A stretch of DNA of 48,704 nucleotides, taken from the NCBI RefSeq assembly GCF_029215975.1, contig NZ_JAEMVD010000007.1, positions 1-48,704 of the forward strand, in the 5' to 3' direction. The DNA comes from Sulfurimonas sp. SAG-AH-194-C20. GTDB taxonomy: Bacteria; Campylobacterota; Campylobacteria; Campylobacterales; Sulfurimonadaceae. Shown in pieces: positions 8,653 to 16,512 of this stretch (the first letter of the stretch is position 1; each line of letters begins with the position of its first letter). The translations under genes and the position numbers were made by a program. The notes beneath the pieces are model-generated. The model had not been told where the DNA came from. It ran no database searches and was given only the letters and a program-made list of their open reading frames with translations.

Positions 8653-10236
8653 CTATTTTTCGACGATAGGCCCGTAAGGTGCGAAATCTGTATGATCTCC
8701 AGTTTGGTACTTTTTATAGTTAGCGATAAACATCTCTGCTAACTCATCACGAGTTTTATCAAATAATTCTTTATCTTCCCAAGCATTTCTAGGGTTAAGT
8801 ATCTCTGGTTTGATATCACCTAGTGTTGTAGGTACTTGCAGTCTAAATGTTTTTGTAGTATCAAATTCACAGCTATTAATAGTTCCGTCTAGAATTGCAT
8901 TGATACAAGCACGAGTGTTTTTGATGCTCATACGTTTTCCAATACCATAAGCACCACCAGTCCAACCGGTGTTTACAAGATAAACATTTACATTATGCTC
9001 ATCTATTTTTTTCCCAAGTAGGTCTGCATACACAGTTGGATGAAGTGGTAAAAAAGCCTCTCCAAAACAAGCAGAAAAAGTAGCAACAGGCTCAGTAATA
9101 CCACGTTCAGTTCCAGCAACTTTAGCAGTATAACCACTTAAAAAGTAGTACATTGCCTGTTCTTTAGTAAGTTTAGATACCGGAGGTAAAACACCAAATG
9201 CATCAGCTGTTAAGAAGATAATGTTTTCAGGATGTCCTGCCATTAGGTCGTGCTTATGGTTTTCAATATGCTCAATTGGGTAAGAAACACGAGTGTTCTC
9301 AGTTTTAGAACCATCTTCATAGTCAACTTCACCCTCGCCATACATTACAACATTTTCTAAAAGTGCATTTTTACGAATAGCATTGTAGATTTCTGGCTCA
9401 CTCTTACCATCAAGGTTGATAACTTTAGCATAACATCCACCCTCGAAGTTAAATACACCATGGTTATCCCAACCATGTTCATCATCACCGATTAAAGCAC
9501 GGTGAGGATCAGTAGAAAGAGTAGTTTTACCCGTTCCACTTAAACCAAAGAAAAGTGCCGTATCACCATTCTTTCCAACATTTGCAGAACAGTGCATAGC
9601 TAGTTTACCTTCTAGTGGTAACCAGTAATTCATCATAGAAAAGATACCCTTTTTAAGCTCTCCACCATACCATGTACCACCAATAATAGCCATGTTCCGC
9701 TCTACATCAAAGAGAACAAATACTTCAGAATTTAATCCGTGCTCTTTCCATTTGTCATTTACTGCTTTACAAGCATTCATTACAACAAAGTCAGACTTAA
9801 ACACTTCTAGCTCTGGTTCAGTTGGTCTGATAAACATATTTTTAACAAAGTGTGATTGCCATGCTATTTCTGTTACGAAACGCACAGATTTTTTAGAAGC
9901 TATACTTGAGCCACAAAAAACATCAGTGATATAAAGGTCTTTGTTTGAAAGTTGTTCTTGTGCAACTATAAGAAGCTCGTCAAAGATTTCGGCAGAAACT
10001 TTTTTATTTACATCGCCCCAAGCGATATACTTGTTGGATGGGTCGCGATCAACAAAGTACTTATCTTTTGGAGAACGTCCTGTAAACTCACCGGTGTCAA
10101 CAGCTGTTGCACCTTTTTTTGTGAGTGTTACTTCACCATTATCTAACTCATGCTTGATGAGATCATCATAACTAAGATTATGGTGGATATTCCCAACATT
10201 CTTAAGTCCTAAAGCTTCTAATTCTGATACATTCAT
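8653..10236 (-). CDS. pckA: Phosphoenolpyruvate carboxykinase (ATP)
   Basis: Interconverts oxaloacetate plus ATP and phosphoenolpyruvate plus CO2, linking the TCA or reductive TCA cycle to gluconeogenesis. At 527 residues the length is typical. The kinase loop is [16 protein letters not shown], with the metal/ATP motif IGDDEHGWD after it; the substrate site shows GRSPKDK near residue 54, and the conserved [10 protein letters not shown] follows later. The start at 10236 has a ribosome binding site (AAGG) and two candidate -10 boxes upstream. A monocistronic unit. Confidence 0.97.
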   Translation of the reverse strand: MNVSELEALGLKNVGNIHHNLSYDDLIKHELDNGEVTLTKKGATAVDTGEFTGRSPKDKYFVDRDPSNKYIAWGDVNKKVSAEIFDELLIVAQEQLSNKDLYITDVFCGSSIASKKSVRFVTEIAWQSHFVKNMFIRPTEPELEVFKSDFVVMNACKAVNDKWKEHGLNSEVFVLFDVERNMAIIGGTWYGGELKKGIFSMMNYWLPLEGKLAMHCSANVGKNGDTALFFGLSGTGKTTLSTDPHRALIGDDEHGWDNHGVFNFEGGCYAKVINLDGKSEPEIYNAIRKNALLENVVMYGEGEVDYEDGSKTENTRVSYPIEHIENHKHDLMAGHPENIIFLTADAFGVLPPVSKLTKEQAMYYFLSGYTAKVAGTERGITEPVATFSACFGEAFLPLHPTVYADLLGKKIDEHNVNVYLVNTGWTGGAYGIGKRMSIKNTRACINAILDGTINSCEFDTTKTFRLQVPTTLGDIKPEILNPRNAWEDKELFDKTRDELAEMFIANYKKYQTGDHTDFAPYGPIVEK

Positions 10237-10266
10237 GGTTAACCTTGTCCTACATAGTGTAGATAT

Positions 10267-10286
10267 ATTATAGATTGGAAATTATA
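10267..10286 (-). promoter_or_regulatory. Two candidate -10 boxes for pckA
   Basis: On the minus strand TATAAT occurs at 10286-10281 and again at 10272-10267, with a T-rich stretch upstream as is usual for vegetative promoters in this phylum. Either or both could serve pckA. Confidence 0.5.
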
Positions 10287-10421
10287 CTACTAATAAACAT
10301 AAATTAAAAGTAAAAAGTGAAGATTTTGTGAAATTTAATATAATAAAAAGAAGATTGAAAAAAAGTTTAAAAAACAAAATTAGTTTAAGAATAGTTAGAT
10401 AAAATTACACTCTCTGAGAAA

Positions 10422-10496
10422 GCTCGGTTAACTCAGCGGTAGAGTGCCTCCATGACATGGAGGTGGTCACTGGTTCAAATCCAGTACCGAGCACCA
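10422..10496 (+). tRNA. tRNA-Val (GAC)
   Basis: A full cloverleaf can be drawn. The acceptor GCTCGGT pairs with ACCGAGC; the anticodon stem CCTCC/GGAGG closes the loop ATGACAT, so the anticodon is GAC; the T arm carries GGTTCAAATCC. The discriminator is A, and CCA is encoded at 10494-10496. A TAAAAT at 10400-10405 is a plausible -10 box. Confidence 0.95.
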
Positions 10497-10501
10497 TCCC
10501 T

Positions 10502-10888
10502 TTAATTGACATCACCAGTTTGCGGATTAAAAGCTGCAATATTCTCTAATGCTTCATCAAACTGATTAGGATGTATTACAACTACATTAACACCTAATTG
10601 ACTTAATCCAAATGCAAGATCTTCAGCAGTATCTAGCAGTAAAGTAAATATAGGTTGCATAGACTTTATTTTTTGTATCTGTTTTATAAATTTTATTTTT
10701 TCAGGGTGCATACTAATGTCATAAAGAACAATATCATATACTTTGTTATCAAATAAATGAAGTGCCTCATCATAGTATGAAACTCTATCAACATTGGCAT
10801 AAATCCTTTTAAGTAGCTCGGTACTTGTGTTAAATGGAGATTTAGGGTCTTCTATATATAGTAAGTTTTTCTTTTTAGTTAGATTCAT
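10502..10888 (-). CDS. Degenerate response-regulator receiver-like protein
   Basis: A 128-residue single-domain protein with the length and layout of a CheY-like receiver. The acidic pair is partly kept (LLYIEDP, Glu13-Asp14) and the phospho-acceptor position is present (IVLYDISM, Asp57). The conserved lysine near the C-terminus, normally in a KP motif, is replaced by His (VVIHPNQF), and the Thr/Ser switch position is unclear. It may therefore not be phosphorylated in the usual way. The start overlaps the stop of the truncated haemoglobin gene by four bases (ATGA), so the two are coupled. No output domain is present. Confidence 0.7.
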   Translation of the reverse strand: MNLTKKKNLLYIEDPKSPFNTSTELLKRIYANVDRVSYYDEALHLFDNKVYDIVLYDISMHPEKIKFIKQIQKIKSMQPIFTLLLDTAEDLAFGLSQLGVNVVVIHPNQFDEALENIAAFNPQTGDVN

Positions 10889-11307
10889 TTTTTTCCTTTA
10901 ATCTGAAAAATTGCACTTGATGTGAGAATTTTTGGCTTGCTATTTATAAATTCTTGTGAGAGTTCTAGCCCTTTTTTCTTAAAGATATCAGCTAGTTTTG
11001 GTATGTATACTACATCTACTGCATTTGCAAAAAGCTTAATCCATATCGCAAAGAGTTCATTCTTAATATATGGTAGTTTGATATGGGCACCAATAAAATT
11101 GCCTTTATAAGTCTGATGCCCCAGAATTTCAGCTAACCAAAAGTCTGCTAATAAATCTATATGTGCAATCCAATCTTCATTTGACATATCATCGCCAAGT
11201 TCATGTGTGAAAAAAGGGCCTAGATCTGGATTGAGTATAGTATTTTTATAAAAAATGCTCATTAGAGTTCTAAGGTTCTCTCTTGTTATACTTTTTTGAA
11301 GTTCCAG
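10885..11307 (-). CDS. Group III truncated haemoglobin, probable CTG start
   Basis: A haem protein resembling Campylobacter Ctb, a group likely to handle O2 or NO. Recognisable parts are PFFTHELGDD, the ADFWLAEILG helix and GNFIGAHIKLPYIK, whose His should be the proximal haem ligand. The first ATG (11262) leaves 125 residues and loses the first helix. The reading frame continues upstream as LELQKSITRENLRTL, which matches the family's N-terminus in length and pattern. It begins at a CTG (11307-11305) six bases after AAAAGGA (11320-11314), with a TACAAT box at 11335-11330. I therefore place the start at the CTG. No ATG, GTG or TTG is in frame between there and the tmRNA. Confidence 0.78.
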   Translation of the reverse strand: MELQKSITRENLRTLMSIFYKNTILNPDLGPFFTHELGDDMSNEDWIAHIDLLADFWLAEILGHQTYKGNFIGAHIKLPYIKNELFAIWIKLFANAVDVVYIPKLADIFKKKGLELSQEFINSKPKILTSSAIFQIKGKK

Positions 11308-11329
11308 TTTATGTCCTTTTAAAAATGCA

Positions 11330-11335
11330 ATTGTA
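11330..11335 (-). promoter_or_regulatory. -10 box for the truncated haemoglobin gene
   Basis: TACAAT on the minus strand predicts a transcript starting near 11323, just before the AAAAGGA site and the CTG start. Confidence 0.45.
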
Positions 11336-11390
11336 GCAAAATTTGAAAAAATAATGATAGATATTGTGTAAGATTTTTGATGGTGGAGAC

Positions 11391-11756
11391 GTGCGGGATC
11401 GAACCGCAGTCCTAAAACTAATTTTCTACGACGTCTACATGCTTAGAGAAGTTGTTAAAGTTTAATCTTGCTTCACACTACTTGCAAAGCTACACAAGAC
11501 GAGCCTCGGGATTCGTATGAAGATGAGACAGACTTCATATATATCTACATAAGGGTTATACTTCGAATCCGACTTATCTAGAGTCCATCGGTGAAGCAGC
11601 CCGTCCTCTAAGAGGGGGTAAAACTTATGCTACTGCGTAAGCTGGGCGGTAATTTGTATTGTTTGCATTTAAGCAATTGTTGAGCCGTATAACGGAAGTG
11701 CTCAGTCCGACATGCAATCATAGACTATCAGCTCCAGTCGAAGCCAAGTCGTCCCC
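11391..11756 (-). ncRNA. ssrA: Transfer-messenger RNA (tmRNA)
   Basis: tmRNA rescues stalled ribosomes and tags the unfinished protein for degradation. The 366-base gene begins GGGGACGACTTGGCTTCGAC and ends with GGTTCGATCCCGC, then CGTCTCC and an encoded ACCA. The two acceptor strands pair with a G-U at the third position, the alanine identity mark. The tag frame resumes at GCA (11666-11664) and encodes ANNTNYRPAYAVA followed by TAA (11627-11625). The NN...PAYA core is close to the Campylobacterota tags I know. A TATAAT lies at 11771-11766, ten bases before the 5' end. Confidence 0.97.
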
Positions 11757-11765
11757 ATAAATAGA

Positions 11766-11771
11766 ATTATA
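11766..11771 (-). promoter_or_regulatory. -10 box for tmRNA
   Basis: TATAAT on the minus strand, ten bases upstream of the mature tmRNA 5' end at 11756. Confidence 0.55.
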
Positions 11772-11897
11772 TCAAATAACTCATTAGAATTCCTGCATAA
11801 ACTATTTTTTCTTTAGACAAGGCGGAAACTTATGAAGCAAACTGCTGTTTGTGAATAAGTTGACAACGAAGTATAAAGGGAAAAGAGTTTGTGTAGG

Positions 11898-11973
11898 TGG
11901 TGGCCAATCTCGGAATCGAACCAAGGACACACTGATTTTCAGTCAGTTGCTCTACCGACTGAGCTAATTGGCC
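11898..11973 (-). tRNA. tRNA-Phe (GAA), copy 1
   Basis: The acceptor GGCCAAT pairs fully with ATTGGCC; the anticodon loop is CTGAAAA, giving GAA; the T arm has GGTTCGATTCC. The discriminator is A, and CCA is encoded (11900-11898). The mature sequence is identical to the copy at 12018-12093, 44 bases upstream in transcription order, and no good promoter lies between them, so they are probably one transcript. Confidence 0.96.
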
Positions 11974-12017
11974 ACGGTAAATATTTTGTAAATAAAAAGT
12001 TTCTTTAAAAGTTACGG

Positions 12018-12093
12018 TGGTGGCCAATCTCGGAATCGAACCAAGGACACACTGATTTTCAGTCAGTTGCTCTACCGACTGAGCTAATTGGCC
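12018..12093 (-). tRNA. tRNA-Phe (GAA), copy 2
   Basis: The same 76-base sequence as the copy at 11898-11973, with GAA anticodon and encoded CCA. It is promoter-proximal: a TATAAT lies on the minus strand at 12117-12112, 18 bases before the 5' end. Confidence 0.96.
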
Positions 12094-12111
12094 GTAATTT
12101 TAAAGAGCGAA

Positions 12112-12117
12112 ATTATA
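12112..12117 (-). promoter_or_regulatory. -10 box for the tRNA-Phe pair
   Basis: TATAAT on the minus strand in the spacer between purN and the first tRNA-Phe to be transcribed. Confidence 0.5.
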
Positions 12118-12135
12118 GCCCGTAAGTACTGAAAG

Positions 12136-12705
12136 TTAGCTTATGTTTAGATATTTAACCAAACCATCTATAATAGCTACTTTTTCAAGTTTTTTTATTT
12201 TTATTTCAAGTGTTTTGGGTGTTTCATCAGGACTAAGGGCTATCTCCTTTTGTAGTATGATCTTTCCGCTATCATATTGAGAATCAACTTCATGGATAGT
12301 TACCCCACTGGTTTTATCTTGATTCTTTATGACAGCTTCATGCACATGGTGACCATACATGCCAGAACCACCATGCTTTGGAAGTAGAGAAGGATGAGTG
12401 TTTAAGACTTTAAAGTTGTCAGTGATGCTAAAGTGAAGCTTCTTCATATAACCCGCTAGAAAGATATATTTACATTTATTTTCTTTTAATAGTTCTGTTA
12501 ATTTTGCATTTATATCTACTGTTGTATTTTGATTTACTATATAGTTATTGATATTATTATCTTTAGCTTTTTGTAAAACAGGGGAGTTAGTATTGTTAGA
12601 GATCACTAAACGAATACTTATAGGGAGCCTTTTATCTTTGATGGCTGCTAGAATGGTATCAAATCCACTTCCATTATGTGAAGCGAATAGTGCAATATTT
12701 GTCAT
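12136..12705 (-). CDS. purN: Phosphoribosylglycinamide formyltransferase PurN
   Basis: Transfers a formyl group from 10-formyl-tetrahydrofolate to GAR, the third step of purine synthesis. The 189 residues show the fold's catalytic set: Asn and His in LNTHPSLLPKHGG (about residues 102-114) and Asp in VDSQYDSGKII. The phosphate-binding loop is FASHNGSGFDTI. The length matches the single-domain form. Its ATG follows the stop of mraY with no intervening base, so it is translated from the mraY transcript. From memory, the cell-wall gene murD follows mraY in Campylobacter; here purN takes that place. Confidence 0.93.
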   Translation of the reverse strand: MTNIALFASHNGSGFDTILAAIKDKRLPISIRLVISNNTNSPVLQKAKDNNINNYIVNQNTTVDINAKLTELLKENKCKYIFLAGYMKKLHFSITDNFKVLNTHPSLLPKHGGSGMYGHHVHEAVIKNQDKTSGVTIHEVDSQYDSGKIILQKEIALSPDETPKTLEIKIKKLEKVAIIDGLVKYLNIS

Positions 12706-13767
12706 CTATCGAATCTTAAGACTAATAAGTGCTAGTAGATTTGATAAAATAGCAATAATCCAAAAACGCACAATGATTTTGTTCTCTGCCCAGTTTTTCA
12801 TCTCAAAATGGTGATGAATAGGTGCCATTAGAAAGATTCTTTTTTTACGAAGTTTAAAACTACCCACTTGTAAAATTACAGAAAGAGTTTCTATGACAAA
12901 GATAGAACCGATAAGTATAAGAAGAACTTCACTCTTGGAAATAATCGCAAGGTAAGCTAAAAAAGCACCAATGGCAAGTGAACCACTATCGCCCATAAAA
13001 ACTTCAGCAGGATGGCAGTTATGCCAAAGGAATGCAAAAAGTGAACCACTCAGAGCACTTGCTATTATGACCACTTCGCCTATGTTGAAGTGAGGAAGAA
13101 GAAGATAAGCACTAATCTTTACATTTCCAATAGCATATATAATGATACTAAAAGTCGATAGGGAGACGATAGAAGGCACGGTAGCAAGTCCATCAAGCCC
13201 ATCTGTGAGATTTACTGCGTTTGATGTTGCTACAATTACCATCACCCAAAGAAAAAGAGAAAAAGCACCCATACTAACAAGAGGGTGTTTAAAAAATGGA
13301 ACATAAAAGTCTGTATTGAAGTCTGCTACAAAACATAAAAATGCAGCGATAACTAATGCAGAAACAATTTGTAATGCTAGTTTAGTTCTTGCTTTAAGCC
13401 CAGCAAGATTTTCATTTTTTCTAATTTTTGCATAGTCATCTTGAAAACCAATAAGTGTAAAAAGGATAAGTGTTAAAATAGCACCCACTGCATAAAGGTT
13501 CGAGAACTTAATGCTTAGTAGCGATGCAACAATAGTAGATGTGATAAATACAATACCACCCATAGTAGGAGTAGATGCTTTTTCTTTATGTCTATCTGGT
13601 GCCCATTTGTTAATAGGTTGAACACTAGACGTTCGTTGTGCCCATCGTATAAATATTGGTAAAAAGATAAGTGTAAATAGCAGTGCTAAAAAGAAAGAAA
13701 TCCCAGCACGAATGGTTATGTAACCTAAAATGTTGATGTCAAATAATTCGTGTAACCAGTATAGCAA
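12706..13767 (-). CDS. mraY: Phospho-N-acetylmuramoyl-pentapeptide-transferase MraY
   Basis: Makes lipid I by moving phospho-MurNAc-pentapeptide from UDP to undecaprenyl phosphate in the inner membrane. At 353 residues with about ten hydrophobic helices it is full length. Signature motifs are TPTMGGIVF, GFQDDYAK (the DD pair), NAVNLTDGLDGLA, the FMGDSGSLAIGAF loop and MAPIHHHFE near the C-terminus. It is transcribed divergently from gpmI, with overlapping promoters, and purN is coupled downstream. Confidence 0.97.
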   Translation of the reverse strand: MLYWLHELFDINILGYITIRAGISFFLALLFTLIFLPIFIRWAQRTSSVQPINKWAPDRHKEKASTPTMGGIVFITSTIVASLLSIKFSNLYAVGAILTLILFTLIGFQDDYAKIRKNENLAGLKARTKLALQIVSALVIAAFLCFVADFNTDFYVPFFKHPLVSMGAFSLFLWVMVIVATSNAVNLTDGLDGLATVPSIVSLSTFSIIIYAIGNVKISAYLLLPHFNIGEVVIIASALSGSLFAFLWHNCHPAEVFMGDSGSLAIGAFLAYLAIISKSEVLLILIGSIFVIETLSVILQVGSFKLRKKRIFLMAPIHHHFEMKNWAENKIIVRFWIIAILSNLLALISLKIR

Positions 13768-13808
13768 TGTGTGTCCTGTTGTATATCTGTTTGTATTTAT
13801 AAAGTGAC

Positions 13809-13821
13809 ATTATAGTATAAT
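13809..13821. promoter_or_regulatory. Divergent -10 boxes for mraY and gpmI
   Basis: TATAAT lies on the minus strand at 13814-13809 for mraY and on the plus strand at 13816-13821 for gpmI. The boxes are one base apart, so polymerase cannot occupy both at once. Confidence 0.55.
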
Positions 13822-13852
13822 CCTAAAATAAATTTACAATATAGGAATAAAA

Positions 13853-15328
13853 TTGAGTAAAAAAGCAATTTTAGTCATTACTGATGGTATCGGGTACTCA
13901 CAAAAAACTGAGCATAATGCATTTTATAATGCTACTAAACCTACTTATGACAAACTATTTAAACAAACACCACACTCATTGATAGACACATTTGGTTTAA
14001 GTGTAGGTTTACCTGAAAGTCAAATGGGTAACTCTGAAGTAGGCCACATGAGCATTGGTAGTGGTCGAGTTTTGTACCAAGATTTAGTTAAAATCTCTTT
14101 AGCACTAAGTGAAAAAAACTTAGAGTCAAATGAAGAACTTCAAAAACTTTTTACTACTTCTGATAGGTTACATCTTATAGGGCTACTTAGTGATGGTGGT
14201 GTACATTCTCATATTGACCATTTTATGGGTTTAGCAGATATTGCTGCAAAGACTGGAAAAAAAGTTTTTCTTCATTTTATAACAGATGGTCGTGATGTCT
14301 CTCCTACTTCTGCACAAAAGTATTTAAAACAAGTGCAGGCTCATTTGAATGAAAATATTACTATTGCTACTATTTCAGGACGTTTTTACTCTATGGATAG
14401 AGATAATCGTTGGGAAAGAATTAAGCGAGGGTTTGATGCAATGGTAAAAGCTGAGCCAAAAACTGGTTTTAATCCTGAGGCTTATATAGGGCACTCTTAC
14501 TCACTTGGCGAAACAGATGAATTTGTAGAACCTGTCGCGTTTAAAGGTTATGACGGCATGCTTGAAGGAGATAGTGTACTTACTATAAACTTTAGAAGTG
14601 ATAGAATGCGTGAACTAGTAACAGCTCTAGGTTCAAAAGAATTTAGTGAGTTCTCTAAGGAAGATTTAGATTTAAACATTGCAACTATTACAGAGTATGA
14701 TAAAAGTTTTTCATATCCCGTACTTTTTAGAAAAGATGTACCAAAAAATACACTTGCAGAAGTTATAGCAAACGCAGGACTAAAGCAACTTCATACTGCT
14801 GAAACAGAGAAGTATGCACATGTAACTTTTTTCTTAAATGGCGGTATAGATGAGCCATATCAAAACGAGACAAGAGTTCTAATACCTTCGCCAGATGTAA
14901 AAACATACGATATGAAACCTGAGATGAGCTGTGGAGCTGTTGGCTCTGCTGTTCTTGATGCCATGGATAGTGAGTATGACTTTATAGTTGTAAATTTTGC
15001 AAATGGCGATATGGTAGGGCATACTGGTGACTTTGAAGCGGCAAAAAAGGCTGTAAATGCAGTAGATGAACAGTTAGGCAAGATTGTGCAAAAAGCAAAA
15101 GAATTAGACTATGCTCTTGTTATCACATCTGATCATGGAAACTGTGAAGAGATGCAAGATGATGATGGAGAGATGCTGACAAATCATACAGTTGGTAAAG
15201 TCTGGTGTTTTGTAGAAGCGGAGGGTGTTAGTAAGGTTGAAGCAGGTGCTTTAAATAACATCGCACCAACTGTTTTAAAACTTATGGGGCTTGATATTCC
15301 ATCTGAGATGGATCATAGCTTAGTATAA
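13853..15328 (+). CDS. gpmI: Cofactor-independent phosphoglycerate mutase GpmI
   Basis: Interconverts 3- and 2-phosphoglycerate through a phosphoserine intermediate with two metal ions. The 491 residues are full length. The N-terminus reads ILVITDGIGYS (metal-binding Asp) and MGNSEVGHMSIGSG contains the catalytic Ser. GRDVSPTSA, GRFYSMDRDNRWER and SDHGNCEEM supply the substrate and second metal sites. The start is TTG at 13853 behind an AGGA site. fabG begins 30 bases downstream, so the gene leads the fatty-acid gene run. Confidence 0.96.
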   Translation: MSKKAILVITDGIGYSQKTEHNAFYNATKPTYDKLFKQTPHSLIDTFGLSVGLPESQMGNSEVGHMSIGSGRVLYQDLVKISLALSEKNLESNEELQKLFTTSDRLHLIGLLSDGGVHSHIDHFMGLADIAAKTGKKVFLHFITDGRDVSPTSAQKYLKQVQAHLNENITIATISGRFYSMDRDNRWERIKRGFDAMVKAEPKTGFNPEAYIGHSYSLGETDEFVEPVAFKGYDGMLEGDSVLTINFRSDRMRELVTALGSKEFSEFSKEDLDLNIATITEYDKSFSYPVLFRKDVPKNTLAEVIANAGLKQLHTAETEKYAHVTFFLNGGIDEPYQNETRVLIPSPDVKTYDMKPEMSCGAVGSAVLDAMDSEYDFIVVNFANGDMVGHTGDFEAAKKAVNAVDEQLGKIVQKAKELDYALVITSDHGNCEEMQDDDGEMLTNHTVGKVWCFVEAEGVSKVEAGALNNIAPTVLKLMGLDIPSEMDHSLV

Positions 15329-15357
15329 AATTAAACTTTAAATAAAGGAACTTTTGA

Positions 15358-16104
15358 ATGAAATTTAGTGGAAAAAATGTTTTAGTAACGGGTGCGAGTC
15401 GTGGTATAGGTGCTGAGATAGCAAAAACTTTAGCAGGATTTGGTCTCAAAGTATGGGTAAACTACAGAAGTGGTGCCGCAGAAGCAGATGCAGTAAAAGA
15501 AGCAATTGAAGCTGACGGTGGGACTGCTGCTGTAATAGGTTTTGATGTTTGTGACGAAGCTGCCTATATTGATGCGATTAAAACTATTGTAAGTAGTGAT
15601 GGTGAGTTGTCTTACCTAGTAAATAATGCTGGTATCACAAATGATAAACTAGCAATGAGAATGAAAACAGAAGATTTTATGTCCGTGATAAATGCAAACC
15701 TGACAGCTACTTTTGTAGGGAGTAGAGAGTTCTTTAAAGCGGCAAGAAAAAAGAAATTTGGTGCCGTTGTAAACATCGCTTCAATAGTTGGAGAGACTGG
15801 GAACGCAGGACAGACAAACTATACAGCAAGCAAAGGTGGCGTTGTAGCCATGACAAAATCTTTTGCACATGAGTCTGCAACAAGTGGAATCCGATATAAC
15901 TCTTTAACTCCTGGATTTATCTCAACAGAAATGACAGAAGTTTTAAGTGATGAGGTAAAAGATGCTATAAATGCTAAGATTCCTATGAGTAGAATGGGTA
16001 GAGCAAGTGAAGTAGCACAAGCAACTGCTTTTTTACTTTCAGACCATGCAAGTTATATAACAGGTGAAACACTTAAAGTAAATGGTGGAATGAATATGGC
16101 ATAA
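15358..16104 (+). CDS. fabG: 3-oxoacyl-ACP reductase FabG
   Basis: The NADPH-dependent beta-ketoacyl-ACP reductase of type II fatty-acid synthesis. It is a 248-residue short-chain dehydrogenase with the cofactor motif TGASRGIGAEIA (residues 11-22), the NNAG motif, and the catalytic Ser in NIASIVG plus the Tyr-Lys pair in NYTASKGG. The C-terminal GETLKVNGGMNMA is typical of FabG. It is followed by acpP, fabF and accA, which makes the assignment firm among many similar reductases. Confidence 0.95.
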   Translation: MKFSGKNVLVTGASRGIGAEIAKTLAGFGLKVWVNYRSGAAEADAVKEAIEADGGTAAVIGFDVCDEAAYIDAIKTIVSSDGELSYLVNNAGITNDKLAMRMKTEDFMSVINANLTATFVGSREFFKAARKKKFGAVVNIASIVGETGNAGQTNYTASKGGVVAMTKSFAHESATSGIRYNSLTPGFISTEMTEVLSDEVKDAINAKIPMSRMGRASEVAQATAFLLSDHASYITGETLKVNGGMNMA

Positions 16105-16128
16105 GGGCTTTTTTTAAGCTAAATTTGT

Positions 16129-16134
16129 TATAAT
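16129..16134 (+). promoter_or_regulatory. -10 box for acpP
   Basis: TATAAT with a T-rich upstream stretch, 31 bases before the ATG; a CAGGAG site lies between. It would let the very abundant acyl carrier protein be made above the level of fabG. Confidence 0.55.
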
Positions 16135-16165
16135 TATTCGATTAAATTAAAATACAGGAGCTATA

Positions 16166-16393
16166 ATGGCACTTATCGACGATATTAAAGAAGTAGTAGT
16201 AGAACAACTGAGTGTAGATGCAAATGAAGTAAAAGAAGATGCAAAATTCGTAGAAGATTTAGGTGCAGATAGCCTAGATGTGGTTGAATTAGTTATGGCT
16301 CTTGAAGAAAAATTCGATATCGAAATTCCTGATGATGAAGCTGAAAAGATTCAAACTGTTGCAGATGTAGTTGCTTACGTAGAAAGCAAGTAG
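16166..16393 (+). CDS. acpP: Acyl carrier protein
   Basis: Carries growing acyl chains on a 4'-phosphopantetheine arm. The 75 residues are acidic; the attachment site is Ser36 in [16 protein letters not shown]. It lies between fabG and fabF. It has a strong ribosome binding site and its own -10 box, and is followed by a 12-pair hairpin, consistent with a short separate abundant message. Confidence 0.98.
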   Translation: MALIDDIKEVVVEQLSVDANEVKEDAKFVEDLGADSLDVVELVMALEEKFDIEIPDDEAEKIQTVADVVAYVESK

Positions 16394-16405
16394 TTCCAAA
16401 ACTAA

Positions 16406-16433
16406 CCTAAATTAGGCTTTTGTCTGATTTAGG
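16406..16433 (+). terminator. Hairpin after acpP
   Basis: CCTAAATTAGGC (16406-16417) pairs with GTCTGATTTAGG (16422-16433) over all 12 positions, two as G-U, around a TTTT loop. No clean T run follows, so it may be an attenuator or mRNA-end stabiliser rather than a full terminator. Confidence 0.5.
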
Positions 16434-16435
16434 CT

Positions 16436-16490
16436 AAATACTTTTAAAAATCTATACCTGTCAAAGTGTATGAATTTTTAAAAAGTATTT
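16436..16490. repeat. Long AT-rich inverted repeat upstream of fabF
   Basis: The arm 16436-16451 (AAATACTTTTAAAAAT) pairs with 16474-16490 with a single one-base bulge. The 22-base loop holds CCTGTCAAAGTG. It ends 22 bases before the fabF ATG. It could be an operator or a second termination/processing hairpin. Confidence 0.6.
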
Positions 16491-16512
16491 ATTATTTATA
16501 TGGAGAGTATAT

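Larger units (their letters stand above)
11896..12093. repeat. Tandem duplication spanning tRNA-Phe, period 120 bp
   Basis: The segment 11896-11973 recurs without a mismatch at 12016-12093. The flanking spacers are not alike, so the identical part ends at the mature gene borders plus two bases. Confidence 0.9.

Noticed and set aside
11830..12027. A 65-codon minus-strand reading frame over the tRNA-Phe region
   Set aside because: It is read through a tRNA gene (the VEQLTENQCVLGSIPRLAT stretch is the usual false translation of a tRNA).
11391..12093. tRNA/tmRNA cluster as a site of an integrated island
   Set aside because: tRNA and ssrA genes are common integration sites, but there is no integrase, no duplicated 3' end fragment and no foreign-looking gene. 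The second tRNA-Phe is complete rather than an att remnant.
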